This document shows positions 47,212 to 57,208 of a DNA stretch of 64,000 nucleotides, piece after piece. Within the stretch, counting starts at the first letter, position 1, and the number at the start of each line of letters is the position of its first letter. The stretch is from Laguncularia racemosa (lineage: Eukaryota > Streptophyta > Magnoliopsida > Myrtales > Combretaceae), in assembly GCA_037954665.1 (NCBI GenBank), contig JBBMOL010000012.1, forward strand, positions 2,914,001 to 2,978,000, written 5' to 3'. Position numbers and translations under genes: made by a program. The notes beneath the pieces were generated by a model. That model was not told where the DNA came from, ran no database searches, and saw only the letters and a list, made by a program, of their open reading frames with translations.

Positions 47212-47712
47212 GCCCACTTTCCTGATTTTTTTATTTTCGCAAATTGCATATATGCAATGCGATTTTTCTATTTTTTTTATTTTTTGAAAATTCCAAAAAT
47301 TTTTAAAAATTGTTTATTATTTATTATTGCCATTTCTGAAATCATTTTTCAAAATTGAATATTTTCCTATTTATTTTTATTTTTTGAACATTTTTATTAT
47401 TTTATGCTAAATTAGGAAAAATTGGGAAAAATTAGGAAAAATTGAAAAATTGATTATTATTGAGAATTGTTGATTCCGAGGGCAAAAATGGGGTGTTTAC
47501 AATAATCACTAATAATCAATTCTTAATTTTTTTCCAATTTTTTTCAATTTTTCTTTAATTTAGCATAAATAATAAAAATATTTAAAACAATAAAAATAAA
47601 TAGGAAAACACATCAATTTTGAAAAATGATTTCAGAAATGGAAATATAAATAAAATAATTTTTACAAATTTTTGAAATTTCAAAAAATACAAAAAAATAA
47701 AAAAAAATCGCA

Positions 47713-47726
47713 TTGCATATATGCAA
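47713..47726 (+). repeat. Perfect 14-bp palindrome TTGCATATATGCAA in the LTR
   Basis: It is present unchanged in all four LTR copies (also 47244-47257, 57443-57456 and 61991-62004), about 30 bp before the tRNA-like A-box. Confidence 0.9.
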
Positions 47727-47758
47727 TTTGCGAAATTAGAAAAATCAGGAAAATGGGC

Positions 47759-47823
47759 TAGCCCAGCTGGTCCGAACCACGGGCTAAGGCGTGCGCAGGA
47801 GGGCTCAGTCGCAGGTTCAAATC
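47759..47823 (+). other. tRNA-like block (A and B boxes) in the 5' LTR
   Basis: TAGCCCAGCTGG (47759-47770) and GGTTCAAATC (47814-47823) match Pol III A- and B-box consensus forms, with 43 bp between them, a tRNA-like spacing. This is either an old tRNA/SINE-derived piece captured by the LTR or a chance match fixed early in the family. Confidence 0.65.
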
Positions 47824-48165
47824 GCAGGGGAAGCAGTTTCCGCGTTTTGAGTTTTTTTTACTTATCCTGGACACGTGGCAGCATCCGATTGGCTGGAGGA
47901 AACGCACGCGCCGGGCACGTGATCGTCTTCTACCTCGAGTCCGAGATTGCCGGCGGAAGAAAAATTCGCATTTTGGCCGTTTGGATTCGATTTTTTTACA
48001 CAAATCCAACAGATCTTCAACAGAAATGAGATAAACATCATCTAATTGGAATCAAATCGCAACAAATCGATGGATTTACACAAATCGGAGATGTTTTTTT
48101 AACCAAAAATCCAATTAGCTTCGATCGGAGGAAATCCGAGCTTATCCAGCTCAGTTTCAAGTGCC

Positions 48166-48173
48166 TATAAATA
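48166..48173 (+). promoter_or_regulatory. TATA box of the Ogre-type 5' LTR
   Basis: TATAAATA in a GTGCCTATAAATAG context is conserved at the same place in the 3' LTR (57897-57904) and the solo LTR (62444-62451). It marks the probable U3/R boundary. Confidence 0.75.
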
Positions 48174-48473
48174 GAAATCGAAGGGAGGAAGCCAAGACAC
48201 GAATCACAATTGAGAGAAAGTGAGAAAAGAGAGCAAATCGGAGAGCATCGGAGGAAACCCAAAACCGCGAACCGTCGATCGAAGCCAAGCCACCACCAGG
48301 AGACGTTCTGGGAGCAAACCACTGTTACCATTGGATTCAGCACCCTCGAGAAGCTAGGATTCAATACCTCACCCGTGACAAAAGACCGTCGGAATGCCGT
48401 GAACAAGCATCCTCCGCCGCCGTGTCCGACCCGATTCGACTTGACCGAACCGACCCGCGCACCGACCCGGATC

Positions 48474-48482
48474 CAGGTAAGT
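48474..48482 (+). other. Conserved splice donor in the 5' LTR
   Basis: A perfect CAG/GTAAGT donor lies about 310 bp after the TATA box. It is retained in the 3' LTR (58207-58215), the solo LTR (62731-62739) and the reversed LTR. It could start a leader intron. Confidence 0.65.
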
Positions 48483-49622
48483 TAGATTTTCTAGATTTTT
48501 TCCAATTTATTTATTTACTTTATTTATTTATTTTTATTCCGATTTGATTTATTATTTATTTATTAATTTGTTTGTTATTTATTTATTTATGTTTTATTTA
48601 TGTTTCCATAAATAGGAAAATGTTAGAAATTAGATTTTTTTAGGATTTAATAATGTAGAAAAATAATAAAAAATAATAATAATAAATGTAGAAAAAAATA
48701 TAAATATTAGAAAAATAATAATAGAACTTTAGATTTCAAAATAGGATAGATAATAGTTTAGGATAAAATTTTTAACAAAAATTCACAAAAATTATAAAAA
48801 TCAATAAAAATCATAAAAATCATAAAAACTATAAAAATCATGAAAAATTAGAAAAATTATAAAAAAAATTGTAGAAGAATAATAAAAATCATAAAATTAC
48901 AGAAAATAAAAATCATAAAAATCATAAAAATTAATAAAAATTCAAAAATTATAAAAAATATATATAAAAAATAAGTTTTAGCACTTAGAAAAATCATTTT
49001 CTTCAAATAAATCCAAAATTGATGTTTTTCCTACAAACCATTTTCAAAAATCAGATAAAAGTTTAGACTTAGATTTTTTTAGAAAATCCCAAAAAAATAG
49101 TAAAAACGTAAAGCAAAAGAGATTTCAAAATTAAAATTCACAAACACATTTAAAGTTTTCAGAAAAGCAAACTACGGCTTGTTTGATCCTGGATAGCAGG
49201 TACGTAAGCACCCATTCGGGTCAACCCATAAAATGAAATAAAAAATCATTTTCTTGAAATAATTCAAAAACATAATAAAAGTAATAGAAACACAATAAAA
49301 CACATTTCTAAATAGGAACAATTTTAGGAGATTAGGTGGTAACCATAAGGTTTTAATAGGTTAGCCTCCAGACTTAGAAACTCTGGTTTTCCCTTTTCCT
49401 CTTTTCAAAAACGAGAAGAGGAAATAACGACGACTAGTGGTCCAAATTAAGACTAATCCGCTCATTTAGTCTTAATTCAATATTTCCCAACAATAGTTGG
49501 GTGGCGACTCCAAAACTCAAACAAAATTCCTAACTCAAGTCGAGGATCTATATTGGATGAGCATAGGGTCTAGTCTAGATCGGATTAGGAATGGGAATGC
49601 AAAAAAATTAGACTCGACAGGA

Positions 49623-49640
49623 TGGCAACTCCGCTAGGGA
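49623..49640 (+). other. Primer-binding site of the Ogre-type element
   Basis: TGGCAACTCCGCTAGGGA starts three bases after the 5' LTR. It resembles the TGGCGACTC-type sites of the Tat/Ogre lineage, reported to pair with tRNA-Arg. The tRNA identity is from family knowledge, not shown here. Confidence 0.7.
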
Positions 49641-50113
49641 CCCATCCCAGTAGGCTAGCCACCTGAATCTCCTCAAGTTGTTCCTTTTTAAGTTTCAATT
49701 ATTATTCTGTTACTAACTTTTCAGGGATTAGTTAGATTTTAGTTTTCTTTATTGTGGGGTTTGCATGCATAAGTTTGTATGAATAGATGCGGTCGAACCC
49801 GGACCGTCCTAGAACCCTAAGACGGGGAGCCATTGTGTAGGTTTCGGGCGAAGTGAGTTGATCACCGTTTGGGACCGATTAGGCTACCCCACCCAATGCT
49901 TCGATATGGCCTGAGATCCATTTCTCCGAGAATGCGGGAGGCCATAGAGCTTGGGGACCAGTTAGAACCAACCTATTTGCATACATAACATCGTGGGTTG
50001 ACAATTGATGATGATGTAATAATTTATTGTTCTACTCAATGGAGTTCGAATCTATTTCCCTGTAATATTCTTATAGTTCTGGTTGTAATTAGGAAAATTT
50101 CTTGTTGTAATAG

Positions 50114-51640
50114 ATGGCTAGCACCGCAGTCGACCGTCTCCTCCGCAAAGAAATTCGGGTGTACAAACCTTTGGACCCAAAGTTGGTACTGGACCATTGG
50201 TTTACCTTGTACAACCCATAGGAGCAGGCCTTCATCCAGCAAAAGATCGGCTCCATCCTCTCACTGACAAAGATAGAGGTGAATTTGCCTTTAGTCCGGG
50301 CCATGCTCCAATTATGGGAAATCGAGCCCGCTGCTTTCTTTATCGGGCCGCATGAGATCACCCCTACCCTGGAGGAGTACACCCAGTTGCTACAGGTTCC
50401 AGCACTGATTGATCAAATCTATGCACCAGACCTTGAGGTCGAGCCAGCCGGTACCTTCAGCAGATTATTAGGCATCCGTAAGACAGCAGTCAACAAAGCC
50501 CTGGCAGACTGTAATGGATATTGCATACGTATGGATGATTTAGAAACCTAGTTCATCGCCCGAGAGGACAATGGAGATAAGAAGGACATACTGTGTGGAG
50601 ACCCCAAAACTTACAGACAGAGAAGGGTGAACGCTTTCATCTTGACAGCCTTCGCCACCATACTATTCCCCATCGGGACCTTCTATATTCACTACCGGGT
50701 TACAAAGCTGGTGACCCAATTTCTGGAGGGAAGATCTTACATCCCGGCTCTACTTGCTGAACAGATCCGGAACTTGAATTTCCTCAAGAAGAAAGGCCAT
50801 GGGATCCTTCACTCAAGCCTCAACCTTCTGCTGATATGGTTTGTAAGCCACCTTAAGTGCTTCGGGCTGAACATGGTCCGAAAAACCTTAGCCCAGCAGT
50901 TCGATCTCGTAGACTCATGTATAGAAGAGGTGAAGCTACCCAACGACTTTACCAGCCACAGTTGGGTAGAGGTACTTAGAAGATTCAATGCCGATGATGT
51001 TCTGTGGACAGCCAGGTGGAGCTGCTGTAACAAAATCATCTTGACCTGCAGTAACTTCCAAGCAGTACCTTTAATCGGAACCAGCGGATGTATTGGATAT
51101 CACCCCAACTCAGTGCTCCACCAGTTTGGTACCATCTAAGATATAGTTTATCGGCCCTCACTGGAAGCAGTCACCTTTGAGTACCAAGATCCGAACCTGT
51201 TGGTAGCCGAGAAGTTTGCTAAGCTGGCAGAGGTCAAAGCACTTTGGGAAGCCAAAATTGAAAGCCCGAATGTGGACCTCAGGGAGTTAGATGGCGAAGT
51301 GGGAAAACACCGAACCACTAGAGATTTTGTAATCCGCCAGCTATACTAGACAGGGGAAAGAGCATACCGGGTTCCAGACGTCACCCAACCAAGACCAGAC
51401 AAGATCAATCCAGAGACAGAAGTATACCTAGAACAGGTCAAGGCCCGAATGGAGGTATACTTTGAAGCTGCAGATTATAAGAAAGACATCTGGAAGGGAC
51501 ATTTCAAAGAATCCGACCAAAGGAACAAGGCCTTGGAAGCACAATTGGAGAAGACCCAAGCCAAAGTCAAAGAATTAGAAGCTGTCATCAATGGGAAGTC
51601 TGAGCCTCCACAACAAAAGACTAAAAGAGCTAGGAAATAG
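50114..51640 (+). pseudogene. Ogre-type ORF1, plant-mobile-domain-like protein, four stops
   Basis: One frame of 509 codons from ATG 50114 to TAG 51638-51640 is interrupted by TAG 50219-50221, TAG 50549-50551, TAA 51137-51139 and TAG 51347-51349. The N-terminal half has an FFIGPHEITPTLEEYTQLL segment (about 50335-50395), the signature of the plant mobile domain/DUF7745-type ORF1 found before gag in Ogre elements. The C-terminal 60 residues look coiled-coil forming (EAQLEKTQAKVKELEAVI) with a basic tail. Its function in Ogre is unknown. A TTCTTGTTGTAATAG tract just before the ATG could be a splice acceptor. Confidence 0.8.
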
Positions 51641-52263
51641 ATCATTATTTGTAATCTTTTATTTTGATTATCGAACTCTAAAATTTTCAATATTAATAAA
51701 AGTAAAGTTTCAATATTACATTGTCAATCAATTGTCAACCCTTTTATTTTTAGCATCAGTGTGACATATGCATAGCATTTTGCATACATCATACTGAAGA
51801 AAAAACAAAATGCGCGCCAGGTATCAAAATAGCTCCCAAGCAACCGAACCCTTCCCAGAAGCCCAATTCATACCCACTCAAAGACCAAAATGGCAAACAG
51901 TGACAACTGCAACAACACTAGCGCTGACTACGTCCCTACGGCTAGGGAAGAAGCACAGGCAAAAAGTGTCAAAGGCAGAATGAAGGATAAGCAAGCAACA
52001 CCAGATGTGTATTTCACTCTCCAACATCTTCGAAGAGCAAATATTATTCAAGAGCTCGATAAAGAAGGTGACGTCAACAATGGAAACAACCCCGCACGTC
52101 CAACCAGCATCGTTGAACAATTGTTTTGTTATCCTATCAGTAGCGCTAGGTTAGCTCGAAAGTAGAAAAAAATTATTAAGCAAATTTTATTGAGACTCTT
52201 TATCAAATTCAATTACAGTTTGTTTTCTTCTTATATATATGCTTTCACTTTTATGTTATTCAG
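51641..52263 (+). other. Collapsed gag-protease region, with a possible splice acceptor
   Basis: Ogre-type elements normally carry gag and protease (about 2 kb) here, but only 620 bp remain. A 91-codon open frame (51890-52165) shows no recognised Gag or protease motif. The right end, a pyrimidine-rich stretch ending TTATTCAG at 52263, looks like a 3' splice site just before RT. Ogre elements are known to have an intron in this position. Confidence 0.6.
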
Positions 52264-55200
52264 ATCTCCTACCATCGAACATAAGGGATATTTCGCGCAG
52301 GTAGAAAGTAAAAACGCTGATATTGTTTCCAACGCAGTTGGGTCAGTTATTGAAGGCGATATCCTAGACCACGAAATAATACAAGAAAATTGGCAAAAAC
52401 ATAAACAAAGCGGAATTTCGATCGACGAGCCTGTGGAGACAGTAAATCTAGGAAGCATGGAAAACCCTAAGAACCTCAAAATCGGGACCAGTTTGAGTGC
52501 CGAGCAAAAATGTGAGATAACCGAGCTATTAACGGAATATGCGGATGTGTTTGCCTAGTCATATGGTGACATGCCAGGGCTAGACCAATCAATAGTGGCT
52601 CATAGGCTTCCCACATGGGAAGATGTCAAACCTAAAAGACAAAAACTGAGAAAATTTAGGCCTGACATCTTGCTAAAGATTAAGGAAGAAGTCAAGAAAC
52701 TGCTAGAAGTAGGGTTCATTGAAGTATCCGACTACCCAGAATGGGTAGCAAATATAGTCCCCGTTATGAAAAAGAATGGAAAAGTACGCGTATGTGTAGA
52801 CTTCCGGGACTTAAACCAAGCTACGCCAAAGGATAACTTTCCCCTACCTCACATTGATGTTCTAGTAGACAACACTGCGGGAAACCATCTCTTCTCATTT
52901 ATGGACGGTTTCTCAAGATATAATCAAATAAAAATAGCTAAAGAAGATAAAACCAAAACAACCTTCATCACAACGTAGGGAACTTTCTGTTACAAAGTCA
53001 TGCCATTCGGTTTGAAAAACGCCAGGGCAACGTATCAAAGAGCCATGGTCACAATACTTCACGACATGATGCATCGAGAGGTTGAAGTATATGTCGACGA
53101 CATGATAGCCAAATCTAAAAAAAGAGAAAGCCATATAGATATCCTGAGGAAATTGTTTAAACGACTGAGAAAATTTCAGCTCAAGTTAAACCCAGAGAAA
53201 TGCACTTTCAAGGTCACAACGGGGAAATTGTTAGGGTTTGTCATAAGCTAGGAAGGGATTAAAATTGACCCTGACAAGGTAAAGTCTATATTAGAGTTAC
53301 CTTCCCCACGCTTTGTTAAAGAAGTGAGAAGCTTGCTGGGAAGATTAAATTATATAGCTCGTTTTATCTCACAGCTCACCGACAAATGCCGGCCATTATT
53401 CCGTCTGTTGAAGAAGAACGCCACAATAGAATGGGACGACGAATGCGAAGAGGCATTCAAGACAATCAAAGACTGTCTTATAAAACCTCCGGTCTTGATA
53501 GTCCCGAAGCAAGGAAAGCCCTTATTCTTATACCTCACTATACTCCCTGAATCCATGGGATGTGTGCTGAGGCAGAAAGATGACGAGGGAAGAGAGCGTT
53601 CCATATATTATCTAAGCAGGAAGTTCACAGATCGGGAACAGAGGTACTTAGAGGTGGAGAAGACGTGTTATGCTTTAATCTGGGTCTTGCATCGACTAAG
53701 GCAATACACCTTTTACTACCATATTGAGCTGCTGACAAGACATGATCCCTTGAAATACTTGGCAGAGAAGCCAGCTCTGATAAGGAGAATCTCTAAGTGG
53801 CAAATGCTCCTATCCGAGTTCGACATCACATACATAAATCAGAACTCGATGAAAGGGCAAGCCTTAGCCGACCAATTAGCGGAACACCCTGTCGAGACAG
53901 ATTCCAAAGAACTACGGGCCCAATTTCTAGATGAGAATATATTGACAGTGGAAGATATGCCAGGAGAAGACTTTGGGATAGAGCAGAATGCTAAATGGAA
54001 ACTGTTTTTCGATGGAGCTGCCAACGTATTCGGTTGTGGGGTCGGGGCAGTATTGATATCCCCAGATGGCACTCAATTCCCTGCAGCGACGAGACTTACA
54101 TTTCCCTATACCAATAATATCGCAGAATATGAAGCATGTATTCTTGGCCTCAAAATGGCCTGTCAAATGGAAATCCGCGAATTAGAAGTATATGGAGATT
54201 CATCGCTTATCATACTACAGACAAGAGGGGAATACAAGACTAAAGACCCCAAACTGGTACCGTATCATCAACACTTGACAGAGCTAATTGAAGAATTCAA
54301 GGCAATCACTTTCACATACATCCCGAGAACTCAGAATCAGTTTGCAAATGCACTAGCCACACTAGCATCTATGATCCAGATAACAGGGGGAGCCGAAGTT
54401 CAACCGATGAAAATAGACATCGAAAGTCGGCCCGCCTACTATTTAACCATTGAAAAAGTACAAGATAACAAGCCTTGGTATCACGACATCAAGACTTTCC
54501 TCTAAGAAAGTAAATACCCTAAAATGGCTAGCAAGAATGACCAAAGAACACTCAGAAGGTTAGCAAGCCATTTCCTATACTTTACAAGAGATCATCCGAT
54601 ACCACCTTGTTGAGATGTGTGGACAAAAATGAAGCATGCGAACTAATGAAGGAAGTACATAAGGGAGTATGTGGACCCCATATGAATGGCTACATGTTAG
54701 CCCGAAAAATCATGAGGTTAGGATATTATTAGTTGACTATAGAATCAGATTGCATAAAATATGTCAAGCACTGTCATCTGTGTCAAGTCTACGTAAACCG
54801 GATAAATGCTCCACCCAACGAGCTACACTTGTTATCAGCACCATGGCCTTTCTCCATGTGGGGAATCGACATAATAGGCCCGATCACTCTGACAGCATCT
54901 AACGGCCACAGATTCATACTAGTAGCGATTGATTATTTCACCAAATGGGTAGAAGCGTCATCATATACCAATGTTACAAAGGGGGTAATAATCTTCTTCT
55001 TAAAAAGGGACATAATAGCCCGATATGGAGTTCCTGAGTCCATCATCACCAACAACGGTACCAATCTCAACAACAAATTGATGACAGGTTTATGTCAACA
55101 ATTCCACATAAACCACAGAAATTCAACTCCCTACCGACCTCAAATGAACGAGGCAGTAGAAGCAGCTAATAAAAATATCAAGAAGATCATAGAGAAAATG

Positions 55201-55692
55201 ACAACAACTTACAAAGATTGGCATGAAATGTTACCATTTGCTCTCATGGCTTATAAGACTTCAATAAGAACATCTACGGGAGCTACCCCTTACTCATTGG
55301 TATATGGTACAGAAGCAGTGTTACCAGTTGAAGTTGAAATACCATTATTCAGAATCCTATCAGAAACTCAGCTAATTGAATCAGATTGGGTAAGGAAGAG
55401 GCTTGATCAGCTGAATCTGATTGATGAAAGAAGGCTTACCGCACTTTGTCATGGCCAGTGTTACCAACAAAGAATGGCCCGAGCATTTAACAAGAAGATG
55501 AGACCTCGATACTTCAAAGAGGGGATTTGGATACTAAAGAAGGTTCTCCCGAATGCCCAAAACTCTAGAGGAAAATTTACCCCAAACTACGAAGTCCCTT
55601 ATGTAGTGAAAAAGGGTCTGTCAGGAGGTGCTTTGATACTAACTCAAATGGATGGTCCAGAATTAAGAGACCTCATTAACACAATGCTGTAA
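52264..55692 (+). pseudogene. Ogre-type pol: RT, RNase H, second RNase H, integrase (broken)
   Basis: The RT has a VRVCVDFRDLNQATPKD segment, FSFMDGFSRYNQI, MPFGLKNA and the catalytic YVDDM box (about 53089-53103). The normal RNase H follows (about 53480-53830). A second, archaeal-type RNase H begins WKLFFDGAAN at about 53995, the hallmark of Tat/Ogre. The integrase shows HCHLC, WGIDIIGP and a DDE region, but the second acidic residue is Asn (55051-55053). The tail has FKEGIWILKKVLP and GKFTPNYE. Stops lie at 52556, 52976, 53249, 54503 and 54730, with a frameshift near 54510-54600. A one-base shift near 55683 hides a normal end at 55707-55709. Confidence 0.93.
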
Positions 55693-55709
55693 AGATGTAC
55701 TATCCTTAG

Positions 55710-57195
55710 CAAGGGAATTGAAATTTTGCCAATGTTTATGAAAGCCAATGTTCGATATAAATTTCGTTGAGTCGAGTTTTCACTTTTTGCAAGAAAAGTT
55801 AATATCCCTGAATGATCAACAATCCCAATCAGTTCTCATCACAACAAATATTCCTAAACACATTACCCACCACTTCACCAATGAAAGATAAACACTAAAA
55901 TGATAATGAATCTTAATATAGTTTGTGATATAATTCTATCTACTTTTGAGCATTAGAACTGAATGCATTAGTAGGATAACATTACCGTCAAAAGAGCCAG
56001 GTGCACAAAGAAAGGGAGCACATCAAAATTTTCAACCCCGTGTCAAGATGAGAAGAAATGGAACAGAAGCAAACAAACCCGAAGGTTCGTTTGTTTGGTT
56101 GCTATCCACGATAAACTGGCAAGCATATTGGAAAAAATAATAATAATAATAATAACTATCATGAAAAGCATCACATTATTTAGCTCAGTCCGTAGAAAAC
56201 ATATTCAGAAGCATAAGATAAATCAGCCTATAGTTGGGCACTTATCTAAACATTCCCTTTAATAGGGTAGTCAGCCCAAAAATGGGCACTTCCCTAGATC
56301 TCTTAAGGTTAGCCCATATGGGGCACCTTTTTGAGATATCAACTCTACCATAGGTTAGTCAGCCCAAGATGGGCACTTTCCTAAAAATATGTTCTCAAGG
56401 TCAGCTCATAAGGGCACTTTTTGAAACAGTTCAATCAATTTTATCATAGGTTAGTCAGCCCAAGATGGGCACTTTCCTAAAAATCTGTTCTCAAGGTCAG
56501 CTCATAAGGGAACTTTTTAAGACAACTCTATCCTAGGTTAGTCAGCCCAAGATGGGCACTTTCCTAAAAATCCGTTCTCAAGGTCAGCTCATAAGGGCAC
56601 TTTTTGAGACAACTCTATCCTAGGTTAATCAGCCCAAGATGGGCACTTTCCTAAAAATCCGTTCTCAAGGTTAGCTCATAAAGGCACTTTTTGAGACACT
56701 CTACCATAGGTTAGTCAGCCCAAGATAGGCACTTTCCTAAAAATCTATCTTAAGGTTAGTCAGCCCATGATGGGCACTTTCCTAGATTCTCCCAATTAGT
56801 CAGCTCTTGGGGCACTTTTCGGAAATATTCTTCCAAACAGTTGTTAGTCTAACAAGACGCTTCTGTTGACAGGTAGCTAGCTCATAAGGGCGCTTCCTAA
56901 GTAAATTTTCTTTCAAGGTTGCTAGTCTGATAAGACGCTTCCTATCATCATTTCTTCCACACAATGCTTGAGGTGTTTCCTATCGCCAATTAGTCAACCC
57001 ATAAAGCACTGTTTGGGAAGGGAACATTACTCTAAATTGTTAGGACCATCTTAAATCGTGGGATTATTAGCTCTTGGAGCATTTTCCTACCAAAACAAAT
57101 GCCAGGTAACCAGCCAAACCAAGGCGTTATCTATTTAAGAGGCCAAAAATTGCGTCTTTCTTATCTTTGTAGTTAAGTTTTTCAAACTTTACTAC
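55710..57195 (+). other. Ogre-type 3' untranslated region
   Basis: A noncoding stretch between pol and the 3' LTR, containing the tandem repeats at 56353-56800. Short frames here have no domain resemblance. Confidence 0.75.
56353..56800 (+). repeat. Tandem repeats, 86-96 bp period
   Basis: Units beginning GGTTAGTCAGCCCAAGATGG start at 56353, 56449, 56536, 56623 and 56709, with a half unit near 56754. Each unit has two related halves, CAGCCCAAGATGGGCACTTT and CAGCTCATAAGGGCACTTTT. Degenerate versions extend to both sides (about 56230-56960). Tandem repeats in this place are common in Tat/Ogre elements. Confidence 0.9.
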
Positions 57196-57208
57196 AAAGA
57201 GGGGCAGC
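57196..57208 (+). other. Polypurine tract of the Ogre-type element
   Basis: AAAGAGGGGCAGC directly precedes the 3' LTR TG at 57209. It is the plus-strand priming site and resembles the GGGGCAGC tract of other Tat-lineage elements. Confidence 0.8.

Larger units (their letters stand above)
45472..47501 (-). repeat. Solo LTR of the same family, inserted in reverse
   Basis: The 2030-bp block reads TGTCGAGTC...GTTTACA on the + strand, the reverse complement of the Ogre-type LTR. It is flanked by a perfect ATAAT duplication (45467-45471 and 47502-47506). No internal region remains, so it arose by LTR-LTR recombination after inserting. It carries the TATA box (about 46794-46803), tRNA-like block and splice donor in reverse. 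Confidence 0.93.
45433..49619 (+). repeat. 5' LTR of the Ogre-type element, split by a reversed solo LTR
   Basis: The LTR occupies 45433-45471 and 47507-49619, about 2.15 kb in all. It starts TGTAAACACCCC and ends GACTCGACA. Between lies the reversed solo LTR with its duplicated ATAAT. TATA box, tRNA-like block and splice donor are listed separately. Confidence 0.92.

Noticed and set aside
47759..47840. A functional tRNA gene in the LTR
   Set aside because: The acceptor and anticodon stems do not pair well and no anticodon loop is clear. Only the A/B-box-like promoter parts are supported, so it is called tRNA-like.
48210..48485. 91-codon open frame in the LTR, open also in the 3' LTR copy (57941-58174)
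   Set aside because: The similarity is explained by LTR homology. The solo LTR copy is shifted out of frame, and the frame crosses the conserved splice donor, so selection on a protein is not supported.
50219..51349. Programmed readthrough of the TAG codons in Ogre-type ORF1
   Set aside because: Three TAG and one TAA at scattered places, with more stops in pol, fit decay by C-to-T change better than regulated readthrough.
56353..56800. CRISPR-like repeat array
   Set aside because: Units are contiguous tandem repeats without unique spacers, inside a plant retrotransposon.
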